Part shown: positions 1-10,863 of the stretch, piece after piece | Position numbering within the stretch: the stretch's first letter is position 1 | Layout of the letters: every line of letters starts with the position of its first letter | Notes under the pieces: model-generated | The model's input: only the letters and a program-made list of their open reading frames with translations | Told to the model about the DNA's origin: nothing | Databases searched by the model: none | Translations under genes and position numbers: made by a program | Assembly (NCBI GenBank): GCA_965153455.1 | Contig: OZ234499.1 | Location: 930,001 to 994,000, forward strand | Direction of reading: 5' to 3' | Length of the DNA: 64,000 nucleotides | From: Sphagnum compactum | Taxonomy: Eukaryota > Bryophyta > Sphagnopsida > Sphagnales

Positions 1-473
1 AAATAAAAGTTAGTTTTTGAAAACTTCATGAGGGGGTTGCAAAAGGTCATTTTGTAGTAGATATAACAACAAAGAATATCCTTAATGCAAGACATTAATG
101 GCCAACATTATTCAAGGATGCAAATAATTTTTGCAAATATTGCGATATTTGCCATAATATTACAAGACTTAGAATGCAAAGTCTAGTAAAATTAGTGATT
201 ACACTTCTTGAAAAACCATTCATGTAATGTGGACGATTTTGTTAGGCCAATCAAACCAGCTAGACAATTCACAAGGAACAAATACATATTAGTGGCTACA
301 AATCGTTACTACAATTCATGGTTTTTCTTACTAAGTTTTCTAATAAAAAACCTAACTTAATTTAGCTCACTAGTTTAGCCTACCTAACCTAACCTCACCT
401 CACCTCACCAAACTACTTTAGCCTAACCTATGTACCTTAACCCTTTAAGCATTTACATAGGTTGCAAGTATAA
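1..473. other. AT-rich spacer, no gene seen
   Basis: I see no coding structure here. Positions 370-450 hold short CCTAACCT/CCTCACCT-like runs that also precede the second tRNA-like copy near 8.9 kb. They probably belong to the same dispersed repeat as the tRNA-like head at 474-545. Confidence 0.5.
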
Positions 474-545
474 GAAATTGAACCCCAAACTTTCACAATG
501 ATAAACCAAATCCTTACCAATGGACTACACCATCAAAGGTTTTCA
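474..545 (-). mobile_element. tRNA-like head of a SINE-like repeat, copy 1
   Basis: Read on the minus strand, this stretch has an A-box-like segment (GTAGTCCATTGGTAAGGATT, complement of 513-532). It is followed about 35 bases later by a B-box match, GGTTCAATTTC (complement of 477-487). The order and spacing are those of a Pol III internal promoter. The same block, with flanking sequence on both sides, recurs at 9001-9065 in the same orientation, so it is a dispersed repeat and not a functional tRNA gene. The outer boundaries of the element are not visible. Confidence 0.5.
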
Positions 546-599
546 ACCTTTGTCAAGTTTTTCACTTCACATGTTTGTTTCACATCAATAAACATAATG

Positions 600-1145
600 A
601 TTAAACTTAAATGACAACTAGTGTTTAAAAATAAGTTAAACATAATGGCTAAATCAAGTGCCTAAACTTAATGACTTAATGTAATGGCTAAACATTGGTT
701 AAACCTAGGTGATAACTAGTGATTAAAATTGGGCTAAATATAATGGCTAAATCAAATGGCTAAACTTAGTGGTTTAATGTAGTGGCTAAACATATTGGCT
801 AAACCTAATGGTTAATTATGACTAAACCTTGGCTAAACATAGTGGTTAAACCTAGTTGATAAACTTAATGGCTAAAATTCATGTTTAAACTTTGGTTAAA
901 TTTAGTGACTAAACATAATTATTAAACCTTGGTTAAATCTACTATTTAAACATAATGCCTAAGCCTTGGCTAAAAATAGTGGCCAAATTCAGGCTAAAAC
1001 TTGATGATTAAATCTAACAGCTAAACATAATGATTAAACTTTGGTTACACATAGTGGCTAAATTTAAGGTTAAACATAATGGATAAATATAAGTTAAACC
1101 TAGTGGTTAAACATAATGATTAAACCTAAACTAAACCTAGTGAGC
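600..1145. repeat. Degenerate short tandem repeat (TAAAC-rich)
   Basis: About 540 bases consist of loosely repeated words such as CTAAACATAGTGG, TTAAACCTAGTG and TAAACATAATGG, roughly 12-14 bases each. Copies are strongly diverged, as in an old minisatellite. No coding potential is seen. Confidence 0.6.
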
Positions 1146-1150
1146 AAGTC

Positions 1151-2735
1151 TATGTCATTGGCATGGAAAAAACTAAACAATAAGATTTCCAAACCATATG
1201 AAAGAAAGCAGGTTTAGTTAGAAATACAAGTCACAAAATAAGAAAATCAAAAAGAAAAACACAATATGTGTACAATGTGAATCATGGTTGTTAAAATCAA
1301 CGTGATGTGCCCATTTTGCATTGGGCGTCATGTTGGCATCCATCCTGACGCATCCATCAAGACAAATGCAAGAAAATCCTTGGTCACATTAAAGTTCCCT
1401 TCATTATGATTAGCGATTGAAAATGGATTTTAGTCACCAGTTGTATGGTGACCAAAAAATTTTAGTTGCCATTTTTTTAGTGTGTCACTATGGCTTTACC
1501 ATGTACATGAAAAATATCTTAAGGCAAAAGAAAAATTATGGAAATTCCAATATGTCACCATGCAAAAATACGATCTTTACAAAAAATCCTCTAAAAGAAA
1601 CGAAACTCCTTTAAAATATCACGATTCTATCACTAATCCAATCCCAAGTTTCACACAAGCCACAATATCATCTTTCAAAAATCTTCATATAAAAATAGAC
1701 CTACTACATGGGGGCCAAAATCCTATTAAGCTACTATATTCCATAATGAATCTAACACAATATTTTTGCCTTGGTAGGCAATGCCAAAACAAAAGTATAC
1801 AAAATGAATGCTTTGTAAAGTTTGCATTAAGAAATGTTGTTTTAAATGAATTTTTATTGATTTTTTTTCATTATTTAATGTTTACCAATTATGAGACCAT
1901 TTATTAGAACAAATTATCAATGATAAGTCCAATATCCATAATTCAAATCTATAAAGAAGATGGATTCACAAATCTCAAATTTGATTACACATGACAACAT
2001 GATTTGCTCATAAAATTGGGTTTTATAAAATCTGCAAGTCCAAATTCTATAAAATTCATATCACAATTCTATCACTCAAAGTTGTGGGTTAAATTAGCCT
2101 TTTATAACCAATTGACTCATTATTTCCTTGACAAGTTTAGCACGTATGGTTCAAAATTTGAAGATTGGTTGGTGTTGTAGCCTTCTATCATTCAAGTGAG
2201 TCTTCAAAGGTCACTATGGGTAATAGCTTTGAGGCATGTGGGGTACTTGAGATTAAAGTAACCTCCTAACCTATACCTTACCGGTGTGGGGTTAGAGGTA
2301 CATTAGTAGATAAGAATTCTAAAAACTTTAATCTACTATCTAATATGGTGAATGAAGGATTAACATGTTCAACTTGTTCTTTATCAAGTCTTTCACTATC
2401 TTCCACAGGTTTACTAATAGCAGTGGTCATTGGAACAAGTATAGTAAAAGTTTGAACAGGTAAGGTATGACTTCTGAACTTATTCCACCTCTTAGTGGAT
2501 TAACTAGTTTAGTAATTCATAATGTTAATTTTGAATATGGCTTTAAATTTTACATTTGTACATAATCCAAAATACAAGTGTGACAATCCAAATAGTCCCC
2601 CTATTCATGCTTTCACCCTACCCAAAACTAGTGTTGAATAGACTAAAGATAACATTGTGGGATTCTGCCTCTATTTACATCCATTAAGCATTTAGCTCAA
2701 AAAAGCTTCTTAAAGAAGTTCCAACCTACATTTGG
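1151..2735. other. AT-rich spacer, nothing recognised
   Basis: Two small overlapping open frames lie at 1417-1907. Both are Lys/Asn/Ile-rich with no recognisable motif, as expected by chance at this base composition. I see no RNA gene or repeat of note. Confidence 0.5.
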
Positions 2736-2739
2736 TCCA

Positions 2740-3790
2740 TTTCATTCATGTTTATTCTGGGCTATTCATAAGCTATTTTTGGTTATTATATCATAGGCTA
2801 TTGTTTACAATTCTAAGCTATTTTTACCATATGTTATTTTTGGTTATTATATTGTAAGCTATTATTGGTTTTTCTAAATTGTTTACCATAGGTTATTTTT
2901 GGTTATTATATAGTATGTTATTATTGGTTATTCAACCATAGGCCATTTTTGTTATTTTAGATTGTTTTATCAAGGTTATTATTGGTTATATTAGATTATT
3001 CTACCTTAAGTTACTCCACTTTAGAATCCTTTGTAGTATAATAACCTAGAATAACCAATAATAGCATATGATAAAATAACCTAAAATAAATAAAAATATT
3101 TTACAATAAAATATTTTATAATAACCTATGGTAGAATATTAAAAAATTATCAAGAATTAACAAAAATATTTTTAAGGTAAAAAAGAATGCGCATAATAAT
3201 ATGTGATGACAAAAAAAATGGGTTACGTGTTTAGGTGAACTACGTTTTTAATTTAAGCTAAATATCCTAATGAAAGTTCCTAGGCGGTTAGTTTATGTTT
3301 GGAATTAATTATTGATGATTTAACTATTAGGGAATTTGATTAATTATTGGTGAATTCAATTAATTAATAAATTCATTTGTCCATAATAATTAATCCCCAT
3401 TTATTAAGGGGTTGGCCATTTTCATCATGTTAAATTTGTTTAATTTCATTCAAAATCTAATGAAACACATAATGAACTTGGATGCATATTGGTGTGATGT
3501 AGCTTAAATAATAATTTAAAATAACTTAAGGTAATTTAAAATAACATAGGGTATAACCTAAAGTAATCTAGGGTATTTAAAACAACAATATAAAAATAAA
3601 CCTATTTATCATAGTAAATTATAATAGTGAATTATGTCAACTAATAGTGAAACATAATGTTTACATTGTGACCTTATAATGAAATAACTTTAACTGATGT
3701 GAAATCACTAAAGTGTAATGAACCTATTTCATTTTTAAAGTCCCATAGTGATTTAGGCAAGTGAACTACACCTAGTAAATTGTATTATTG
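2740..3790. mobile_element. Rearranged fragment of the 5074-8429 CACTA-like family
   Basis: Positions about 3360-3499 match the right end of the element at 5074-8429 in the same orientation. They share ATTCAAAATCTAATGAAAC, then GGATGCAT, then a diverged terminus at 3499. Positions about 3500-3790 match the left end of that element in reverse complement, sharing AAAGTCCCATAGTGATTTAG. Positions 2760-3180 resemble its internal ATAACCAATAATAGCC-type sequence in reverse complement. This is therefore a second, internally rearranged copy. No intact terminal CACTA is left. Confidence 0.55.
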
Positions 3791-4464
3791 AATCCTTTAA
3801 TTTTTAAATTCATTTATTTTCCCTCTTTGTATACCAACTCCTCCCAAAGGTCCACCAACAATTATACTTCATATAACCATTTTTTCCAAGTTTCCTTATT
3901 TATTCAATCTTAATTTCTTATGAAATTGAAGGCCACAATCCCTTAACTTTTAATATGTTTATTCACCTTCTTTGCATTAAAACTTCATGTATAAACCCCA
4001 AGGGTCCATTAGTTCCTAATTTATATAATCATCTTTTCCTTTCCTTATTTACTTAAATGTTTTTTTTATATGAAAATAAATCTATCCTTTTCCACCTTTC
4101 ATTGTATGGCAACCTTTCTTACAATCCCCAAAAGAATGTTGTGAATTGACAAATAGTTACACCCATGATCCAAACAAGTTTTTCAATCATTTTGATGCTC
4201 CATTTGTTTTAGGATTCATAACTACCCATTCATTAACACCAACTCTTATATTCCATTAAATAAAAAAATGAATTCCTTCAACAATCAAGATTTTGTTCCC
4301 CACCTAAACATATATTGTCGACATATGCATTGTTTTATCATGTTTTTGCCTTCGTTTGTTTGAAGATGAAAGTTGAACATTTTGCAATGTTTCATTTTTT
4401 GTGTGAAAAATAGTCTATGCATCTTTGTTTTCAAAGTGTATTGGCTTTCTTTATGTTTTATTGT
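3791..4464. other. AT-rich spacer, nothing recognised
   Basis: No coding frame, RNA gene or clear repeat can be supported. The last three bases (TGT) are the proposed target-site duplication of the outer CACTA-like element. Confidence 0.5.
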
Positions 4465-5814
4465 CACTACTACAAATCATGACCTTTTAGAAGGTCCAAC
4501 TTGACCAAAGTGTTTGTTTTGACCAAAAGTGATGTCCATCTTGACTAATGTGTTGGGGCATGAAAGACATGTGTTCTTTTTACTAGTACATTTGACTAAA
4601 GTGACATTTTTGACTAGGTGTTAATCAATCATCTAGTCAAAAAGGACAAACAAAAGAAAAAGGTCAATCAAAATGACCATGCCTTAATCAAATTGAACAT
4701 ACTAATTTGACATTAGTTATGTAAACCTAAGTCAAGGCTACCTACATACTTAACATAGATAATTAACTAACCTATTATAACTGGCTTATTATATTATTAA
4801 TTAGGCCTAAGTTACCTACCTAACATAATTTGTAGTCTATTATAAAATTAGGTATTTATTACTTACTTAACTTAACAGTTTAAGTTAGGTAGCCAAGCTT
4901 AGCCTATCAAGGTACATAATTGCCTAAAGGCCTAATTCTAGGCTAATTGAATATGTCAAATATACCTACCCTATCAACCTACCTACCTATTTACCTACCC
5001 ATTCACCTTACCAACTCATTTAAAACATACATATTTACCTTACATACCTACCCACATATACCTATTTATTTACCACTACTACAAAAGTGGGGTGCAATTT
5101 ATTACCCTAAATCACTATGGGACTTTAAAAGTGAAATAACTTCATTGCATTTTACTAATTTCACTCTGGTGAAAGTTATTTCACTATAATATCACTATGT
5201 AAACATCATGTTTCATTACTAGTTAACATAATTCACTATCATAATTTACTACAGTAAATAGGTCTATTTCTATGTTTTTAAAAATATTCTATCTATGTTA
5301 TTTTATGATATACCCTATATTATTTAAAGTTACTTTAATTATTCTAACTTTTATTTTTTGTTATTATAAGCTATTATAAATTATTGTACCCTAAATTATT
5401 ATATGTTATTTTACCTTAAGGTATTTAATTAGTTTATTATAAGCTTTTAAGTTATTTTAAATTAAATTATTCAATTAACTTTAGGCTATACCTTAAATTA
5501 TTTTATTTTAAATTAATATATGTTATTTCAAGTTATACTTTAAGTTATTCAAGGTCATTCTACTTTATGTTATTATAAATTATTTTATCTTAAGTATAAT
5601 AATTTAAAATAATCTAAAATAAAATATAATGACCTAAGGTAAAAATAACTTAGAATAAAAAATAATAACATATGAAAATAATTTTAAATACCTTACATTA
5701 TAATAACTACCAATAGCCTATGATATTATAACATAAAATATCCAACAATAATTTATAATACAATAACCACCAATAGCCATAATAAATAACTATCAATAGC
5801 CATTAATATAATTA

Positions 5815-7150
5815 CCACCAATAACCATTAATATAATAACATTAATAATCACCAATATCCATACTAGAATATTCACTAATAGCCACTAATACAATAACCA
5901 TTAATAACCATCAATATCCAATAACAAAATATCCACCAATAGACTAGCTACCAATAGCCACTAATATAATAACCATTAATAAGCACCAGTATCCACCAAT
6001 AGAATATCCATCAATAACCATTAATAGAATAGTCACGAATAATCATTAATATAATAATCACCAATAGGCATTTATAGAATAACAACTAATAACCATTAAT
6101 ACAATAACCACCAATAGCCATTAATACAATAACGTTAATAAAATAACAACTAATAGCCATTAATATAATAGCCACCAATGACCATTAATATAATAACCAT
6201 AAATAACCACTAATAGCCATTAATATAACAACCAATAATAAGCACCAATATCCACCAATAGAATATCCACCAATAACCATTAATAAAATAACCACCAATA
6301 ACCATCAATAGGCATTAATAAAATAACACCAATAGCCATTAATAGAATAACCACCAATAGCCATTAATAGAATAACCACTAATAGTCATTAATAGAATAA
6401 CCACTAATAGCCATTAATAGAATAACCAGCAATAGCCATTAATAAAATAACAAGCAATAACCATTAATAAAATAACCACCAATAGCCATTAATAAAATAA
6501 CAAGCAATAGTCATTAATAAAATAACCACCAATAGCCATTAATAAAATAACCACCAATAACCATTAATAAAATAGCCATCAATAGCCACCAATAGAATAA
6601 CCACCAATAGCCATTGATAGAATAACTAGCAATAACCATTCATAAAATAACCAGCAATAACCATTAATAGAATAACTACCAATAATCATTAATAGAATAA
6701 CCACCAATGGCCATTAATAGAATAACCACCAATGGCCATTAATAGAATAACTACCAATGGCCATTAATAGAATAACTACCAATGGCCATTAATAGAATAA
6801 CCACCAATGGCCATTAATAGAATAACCATCAATGGCCATTAATAGAATAACCACCAATAGCCATTAATAGAATAACCACCAATAGCCATTATTAAAATAA
6901 CCATCAATAACCATTAATAAAATAACCACCAATAGCCATTAATAACATAGCCATCAATAGCCACCAATAGAATAACCACCAATAACCACCAATAGAATAA
7001 CCACCAATAACCACCAATAGAATAACCACCAATAGTCACCAATAGAATACCCACCAATAATTATTAATAGAATAACCACCAATAGCCACTAATAGAATAC
7101 CCACCAATAATTATTAATAGAATAACCACTAATAGGCATTAATAGCTACC
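5815..7150. repeat. 25-base minisatellite, about 50 copies
   Basis: A tandem array with a unit of about 25 bases starting AATAACCACCAATAGCCATT and ending AATAG. Copies differ by a few substitutions and occasional partial units. The best-conserved stretch is about 6300-7000. It lies inside CACTA-like element A. There are no unique spacers, so it is not a CRISPR array, and no long open frame runs through it. Confidence 0.85.
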
Positions 7151-7930
7151 ACAATAATAGGTACCAATATGCATTATAACCACTAATAACTCTAATGAAA
7201 GAACAACCAATAGCCATATATTAAAATTGCTTAAGATTGCCAAAAATAATCTATGGTAAAATAATTTATAATAGACAAAAGCAACTTAAGGTGAAATACA
7301 CTATAATAACCTAAAATTGCCAACAATAACATAAGATGAAATATCTTTCAATAACCAAAAGTAACTTATAATAACTGCAAGTACTCTGAATTGAAATAAT
7401 TTACAATAGCCAAAAATAACATAGAATAACCAAAAAAACTTATAATAACTAAAAATAGCCTAAGGTGAAATAAGCTAAAATAACCAAAAATAATTTAAAA
7501 AAACCCAAAAGTAGCCTAGGATGAAATAACCAAAAGTAATTGAGAATAGCCATAAATAGCCATAAATAATGTAGTGTGAAATAATTTAAATTAATGAAAA
7601 ATAATCATATAATAATTGAAAGTAGCTTAACATAGGTAATATTATTATATCAATAAAAAAATCCATTTATTATTTTTAAAAAATTGAAAGAGTGATCATT
7701 GAAATGTTATTGAATAACGATATTCAACTTTTTTTTTTATTCAAACGATTTTAAATTTTCAAAAGGAAATACATGTAATTATGTACATTATTGAATTTTT
7801 TAAAAAAAACTCGAATCATTTCATTTGAACAAAATTTCGATAAGATATGAATTTTCAAACTTTATGTTTTTGTAATGTTTAAAATGAAGTATTTGATAAA
7901 TAGAATGTAATGTAACATATTACCACAACA

Positions 7931-7996
7931 AGTGGGGTGGCTTGATGGTAAGGGTGTTTGCTCCCATTCCAAAGGTCAAGGGATCAAACCTCATGA
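7931..7996 (+). mobile_element. tRNA-like head of a SINE-like repeat
   Basis: The A-box-like GGTGGCTTGATGGTAAGGG (from about 7936) is followed at about 7981 by a B-box-like GGATCAAACC. The spacing fits a Pol III type 2 promoter. Cloverleaf stems are not convincing, so I read it as a tRNA-derived SINE head and not a tRNA gene. It lies inside CACTA-like element A. Confidence 0.45.
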
Positions 7997-9000
7997 GTGG
8001 AGTTGTGTGGTCAACAATGGTATGTTGATTGAATATTCTCCTATTAAATTTTTAGAATATGTGCTTAGGTTGAAAACATGACCTACTTACCTAGGCTAAG
8101 TTTTTAACTTAGCCTAGGTAATGACACGTGTCAATAAATCATAGGTTTAAAAAATCATGAATTTATCAATAGTATTATATATTAAATAATTAAATTTTAA
8201 TTGATTTCCATGCTGGTCAGTTAATTAATTAACAAGTGAATGGTTTGGTAAATTTATATTTCACTTTAGAATAACCTTGTTTCACTAAGTACTAGTGAAA
8301 CAATTCATTGTCCGTAGCAACTGGTCCCTGTTTAATAAGGGGTTAAACAATTTCACTAGGTAAAAATGTCCAAATTCATTCAAAATCTAATGAAACCGAG
8401 AGTGAATTAGGATGCATTTTGTAGTAGTGTACCTTACCTACATACCTATTCACATATACCTATTTACTTACCCTACCTACTTACCTACCCATTCACCCTA
8501 CCTTATTTAAAACATATTTATTTACCTTACATACTTACCTTAACAAATAATTGACCATCTACCTATTTACCTACCTATTTAGTTATAGTAGAAGAAATTT
8601 TTTAATCTATCCATATATGATTGATTTTGTGGTCATACTAAACATATATGACTTAGAAGCCCTTAGTTGTAACGAACAAATAGTAAAGGACAAATAGTCA
8701 TTTAATGTTTGACATGGCACTTTTCATCTTATATTCATTAATAACAAGTCATAGAAGACAAACCATATATAATGTTGAGGTGTCATATAATGAATGATAA
8801 AAATATGATCAACATACACAAAATATTTTTATAGGTAGGTAGGTAACAAGTTTAAGTAGGTCAAAACAGGTAAGCAGGTAGGTAGTAGCTTAACCTACCT
8901 AACCTGATTTATGTGACCTATGTAACCTACATATGTAACTACTTTAGTCTAGCCTACTTACCTTAACCCCTTTAAAATGCACATAGGTTGTAAATATTAG

Positions 9001-9065
9001 GAATTGAACCTTTCACCTTCACATGATAAACCAAATCCTTACCAATGGATTATAACATCAAAAGG
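9001..9065 (-). mobile_element. tRNA-like head of a SINE-like repeat, copy 2
   Basis: This is closely similar to 474-545. It shares the complement of GGTTCAATTC (B box, near 9001-9010) and of CCATTGGTAAGGATTTGG (A box, near 9033-9050). Similarity continues on both sides: upstream ACATAGGTTG, downstream CAAGTTTTT and ACATGTTTATTTCA-like sequence. Two copies sharing flanks confirm a dispersed repeat family. It is nested inside CACTA-like element B. Confidence 0.55.
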
Positions 9066-9121
9066 TGTCCAATTTTGGTCAAGTTTTTTATTTGACATGT
9101 TTATTTCATATCACTACAAGA

Positions 9122-9575
9122 CTACGAGGTAGGTAGCAAGCAACAGGATGATAGGTAGGAAGTAGGTAGGTAAGTAGGTGGGTCATGTGTGGGTGGGTAG
9201 GTGGGAAGGTAGGAAGTAAGTAGGTATGTAGGTAGGTGGATGGGTAAGTGGGTAAAAGGTATGTAAATGGGTGGGTTGATGGGTAGGTAAGTAAACAGGT
9301 AGGTGGGTGGGTTGGTGGGTAAGTAAGTGGGTAGTAAGTAGGTAGGTGGGTGGGTAGGTAAGTGGGTAATAGGTAGGTAGGTGGGTGGGTAGGTAAGTGG
9401 GTAGTAGGTAGGTAGGTGGGTGGATAAGTTAGTCGGTAGGAGGTGGGTAGGTAGGTAGGTGGTGGATGGGTCGGTTTGTGGGTATGTGGTAGGTAGGTTT
9501 GTGATTGGTAGGTGATTTGGTGGGTAACAAATAGGTAGGTTGATAAATGGGTGGGTAGGCAAATAAGTAGGTACA
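9122..9575. repeat. GTAG/GTGG minisatellite
   Basis: About 450 bases are built from GTAGGTAG and GTGGGTGGGTA blocks. Read on the minus strand in two frames, it gives long Leu-Pro-Thr-Tyr open frames. These come from the repeat period and are not genes. The same CCTACCTACC-type words occur diffusely over 8440-10150, so the array probably expanded from sequence already in the outer element. Confidence 0.85.
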
Positions 9576-10440
9576 TAGGTAGGTGGGAGGTGGGGGAAGG
9601 GTTGTTTATGTTCATATCAAATGATTTATAATTATTTTTTAATCATTATAATGATAATCGAACATCCATGTCACTTTGTCATCAGTCATCAATGCCATAT
9701 AGATGAAATAAAAATGATGAAAACTAACATCCCCCATCTTGTTACCACTTCATCATCTACTAGTCACATGCCCCACTAATGTATGACTATAACTTTTTAC
9801 ACATAGGATCCGAAGTCATACATATAGTCATTTAGGACTCGTAATCATAGATTTCTTAGTTACAAAGGACAAAATTTCTTCTAGTGTTACCTTAACCTCC
9901 CTAACTCCCTACCCACCTACATACCCTAACAACCTATTTACATACCTACCTACATACCTACCCACCTATACCTATTTATTTTCCCTACCTATTTACCTAC
10001 CCACTTGCCATACCCTACTTAATTAAAACATACCTATTTATTTTACTTACATACCTACCTCAAACAATTAACTAGCCAACCTACTACCTACCCACCTACC
10101 CACCTAAACCTATTTTCTTACCCTAGGTCCATTACGTACCAACTTATACCTACCTCCCTAACTACGTCCTACTAATTTACTAGGCAACTAGAATTATATT
10201 TAGGTTTATTAACTAGCTATTAGTTATCATTTAGGTAACTAGGTAGGTTTAGTAATTAGGTAGCATATATCACCTAGCTACTACACAATTTTTAACCACT
10301 GCATACTAATTAGTATGCATTTGATTCATTTGTATAGACATAAAGAAGAAAATGCATTTCAAAGTTTGAATGTTGAAAAAGATTTGAAATGGAACATGTA
10401 ATAGCAAAGTTTCAAAAAACTTATCACAATATAAAGGTGT

Positions 10441-10510
10441 GGTGAGTTGGTTAAAGACTTGGTAAGTACATGTGGCCAAAAAGGTTGAGGGTTCAACTCC
10501 TATTGCCTAG
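10441..10510 (+). mobile_element. tRNA-like head of a SINE-like repeat, second type
   Basis: The A-box-like GTGAGTTGGTTAAAGACTTG (from 10442) and a near-perfect B box GGTTCAACTCC (10490-10500) are spaced as in a tRNA. The sequence differs from the 474/9001 family, so it is a separate SINE lineage or a decayed tRNA pseudogene. No intact acceptor stem is seen. Confidence 0.45.
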
Positions 10511-10863
10511 GGGAATATGTGAAAATGATGTACAATCCTAGGCTATGGACTATGTGGCTACCCACCACGAGCTAGGTGGGTAGTTAACATTTACCTATGA
10601 ACCTATTTTATGACCCACTTACATTTAATTAAAAAGTTCGAGAACAAATTTTAAGAATTAAAAATTAGACCCAAAAAATTTGCTTCCCAAAAATTTTGTT
10701 GGCCGATTTGACTAATCAAATAGCCCACAACTCGACTAGTCAAAAAGACCACTAGTCAAATTGGTCTTGACCAAAATGATTGAGATGGGTTTTTTTACTA
10801 GTGTCCGATAGGGGTACTTTTTGGTCAAAATTTCCAATAAAAAAATCATGATTTGTAACTGTG

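Larger units (their letters stand above)
5074..8429. mobile_element. Inner CACTA-like element A (non-autonomous)
   Basis: The element begins CACTACTACAAAA and ends TTTTGTAGTAGTG, a perfect 13-base terminal inverted repeat starting with CACTA. It is flanked by TAC at 5071-5073 and 8430-8432, an exact 3-base duplication. Its 3.36 kb contains no transposase. It holds AT-rich words related to TCACTA/TAGTGA near the ends, a 25-base minisatellite and a tRNA-like SINE head. Its termini match the rearranged copy at 2740-3790. This is the best-supported of the three nested elements. Confidence 0.72.
8586..9886. mobile_element. Inner CACTA-like element B (non-autonomous)
   Basis: The right end, reverse-complemented, reads CACTAGAAGAAATTTT. 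The left end reads TAGTAGAAGAAATTTT, differing only at the first and third bases. Both flanks are TTA (8583-8585 and 9887-9889). Words related to ATATATGACT occur near both ends. The 1.3-kb interior holds no transposase. It contains a second copy of the tRNA-like repeat and a GTAGGTAGGTGGGT minisatellite. The damaged left terminus (TAG in place of CAC) suggests the element is old. Confidence 0.55.
4465..10863. mobile_element. Outer CACTA-like element (non-autonomous, nested)
   Basis: The left end reads CACTACTACAAATCATGA. The right end, reverse-complemented, reads CACAGTTACAAATCATGA, which agrees at 15 of 18 positions. The three flanking bases are TGT on both sides, the target-site size of CACTA (EnSpm/CMC) transposons. 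Subterminal zones at about 4490-4660 and 10690-10840 are rich in TTGACCA, TTGACTA and TAGTCAA words in both orientations, like the subterminal transposase-binding repeats of this superfamily. No transposase frame is visible inside, so it would have been mobilised in trans. Two further elements with their own duplications sit inside it (5074-8429 and 8586-9886). The right-hand flank is TG-rich, so the duplication alone is weak evidence. Confidence 0.5.

Noticed and set aside
5815-7150. Regularly spaced repeats considered as a CRISPR array
   Set aside because: Units are directly abutting with no unique spacers, there is no cas gene, and the context is a plant nuclear transposon.
9106-9615. Two long minus-strand open frames rich in Leu-Pro-Thr-Tyr
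   Set aside because: They come from the GTAGGTAGGTGGGT minisatellite, whose repeat has no stop in two frames. There is no start context, domain or splice signal.
10441-10510. Functional tRNA gene
   Set aside because: Boxes A and B are good, but the acceptor and anticodon stems do not pair convincingly and there is no Pol III T-run just downstream. It is kept only as a SINE or tRNA-like relic.
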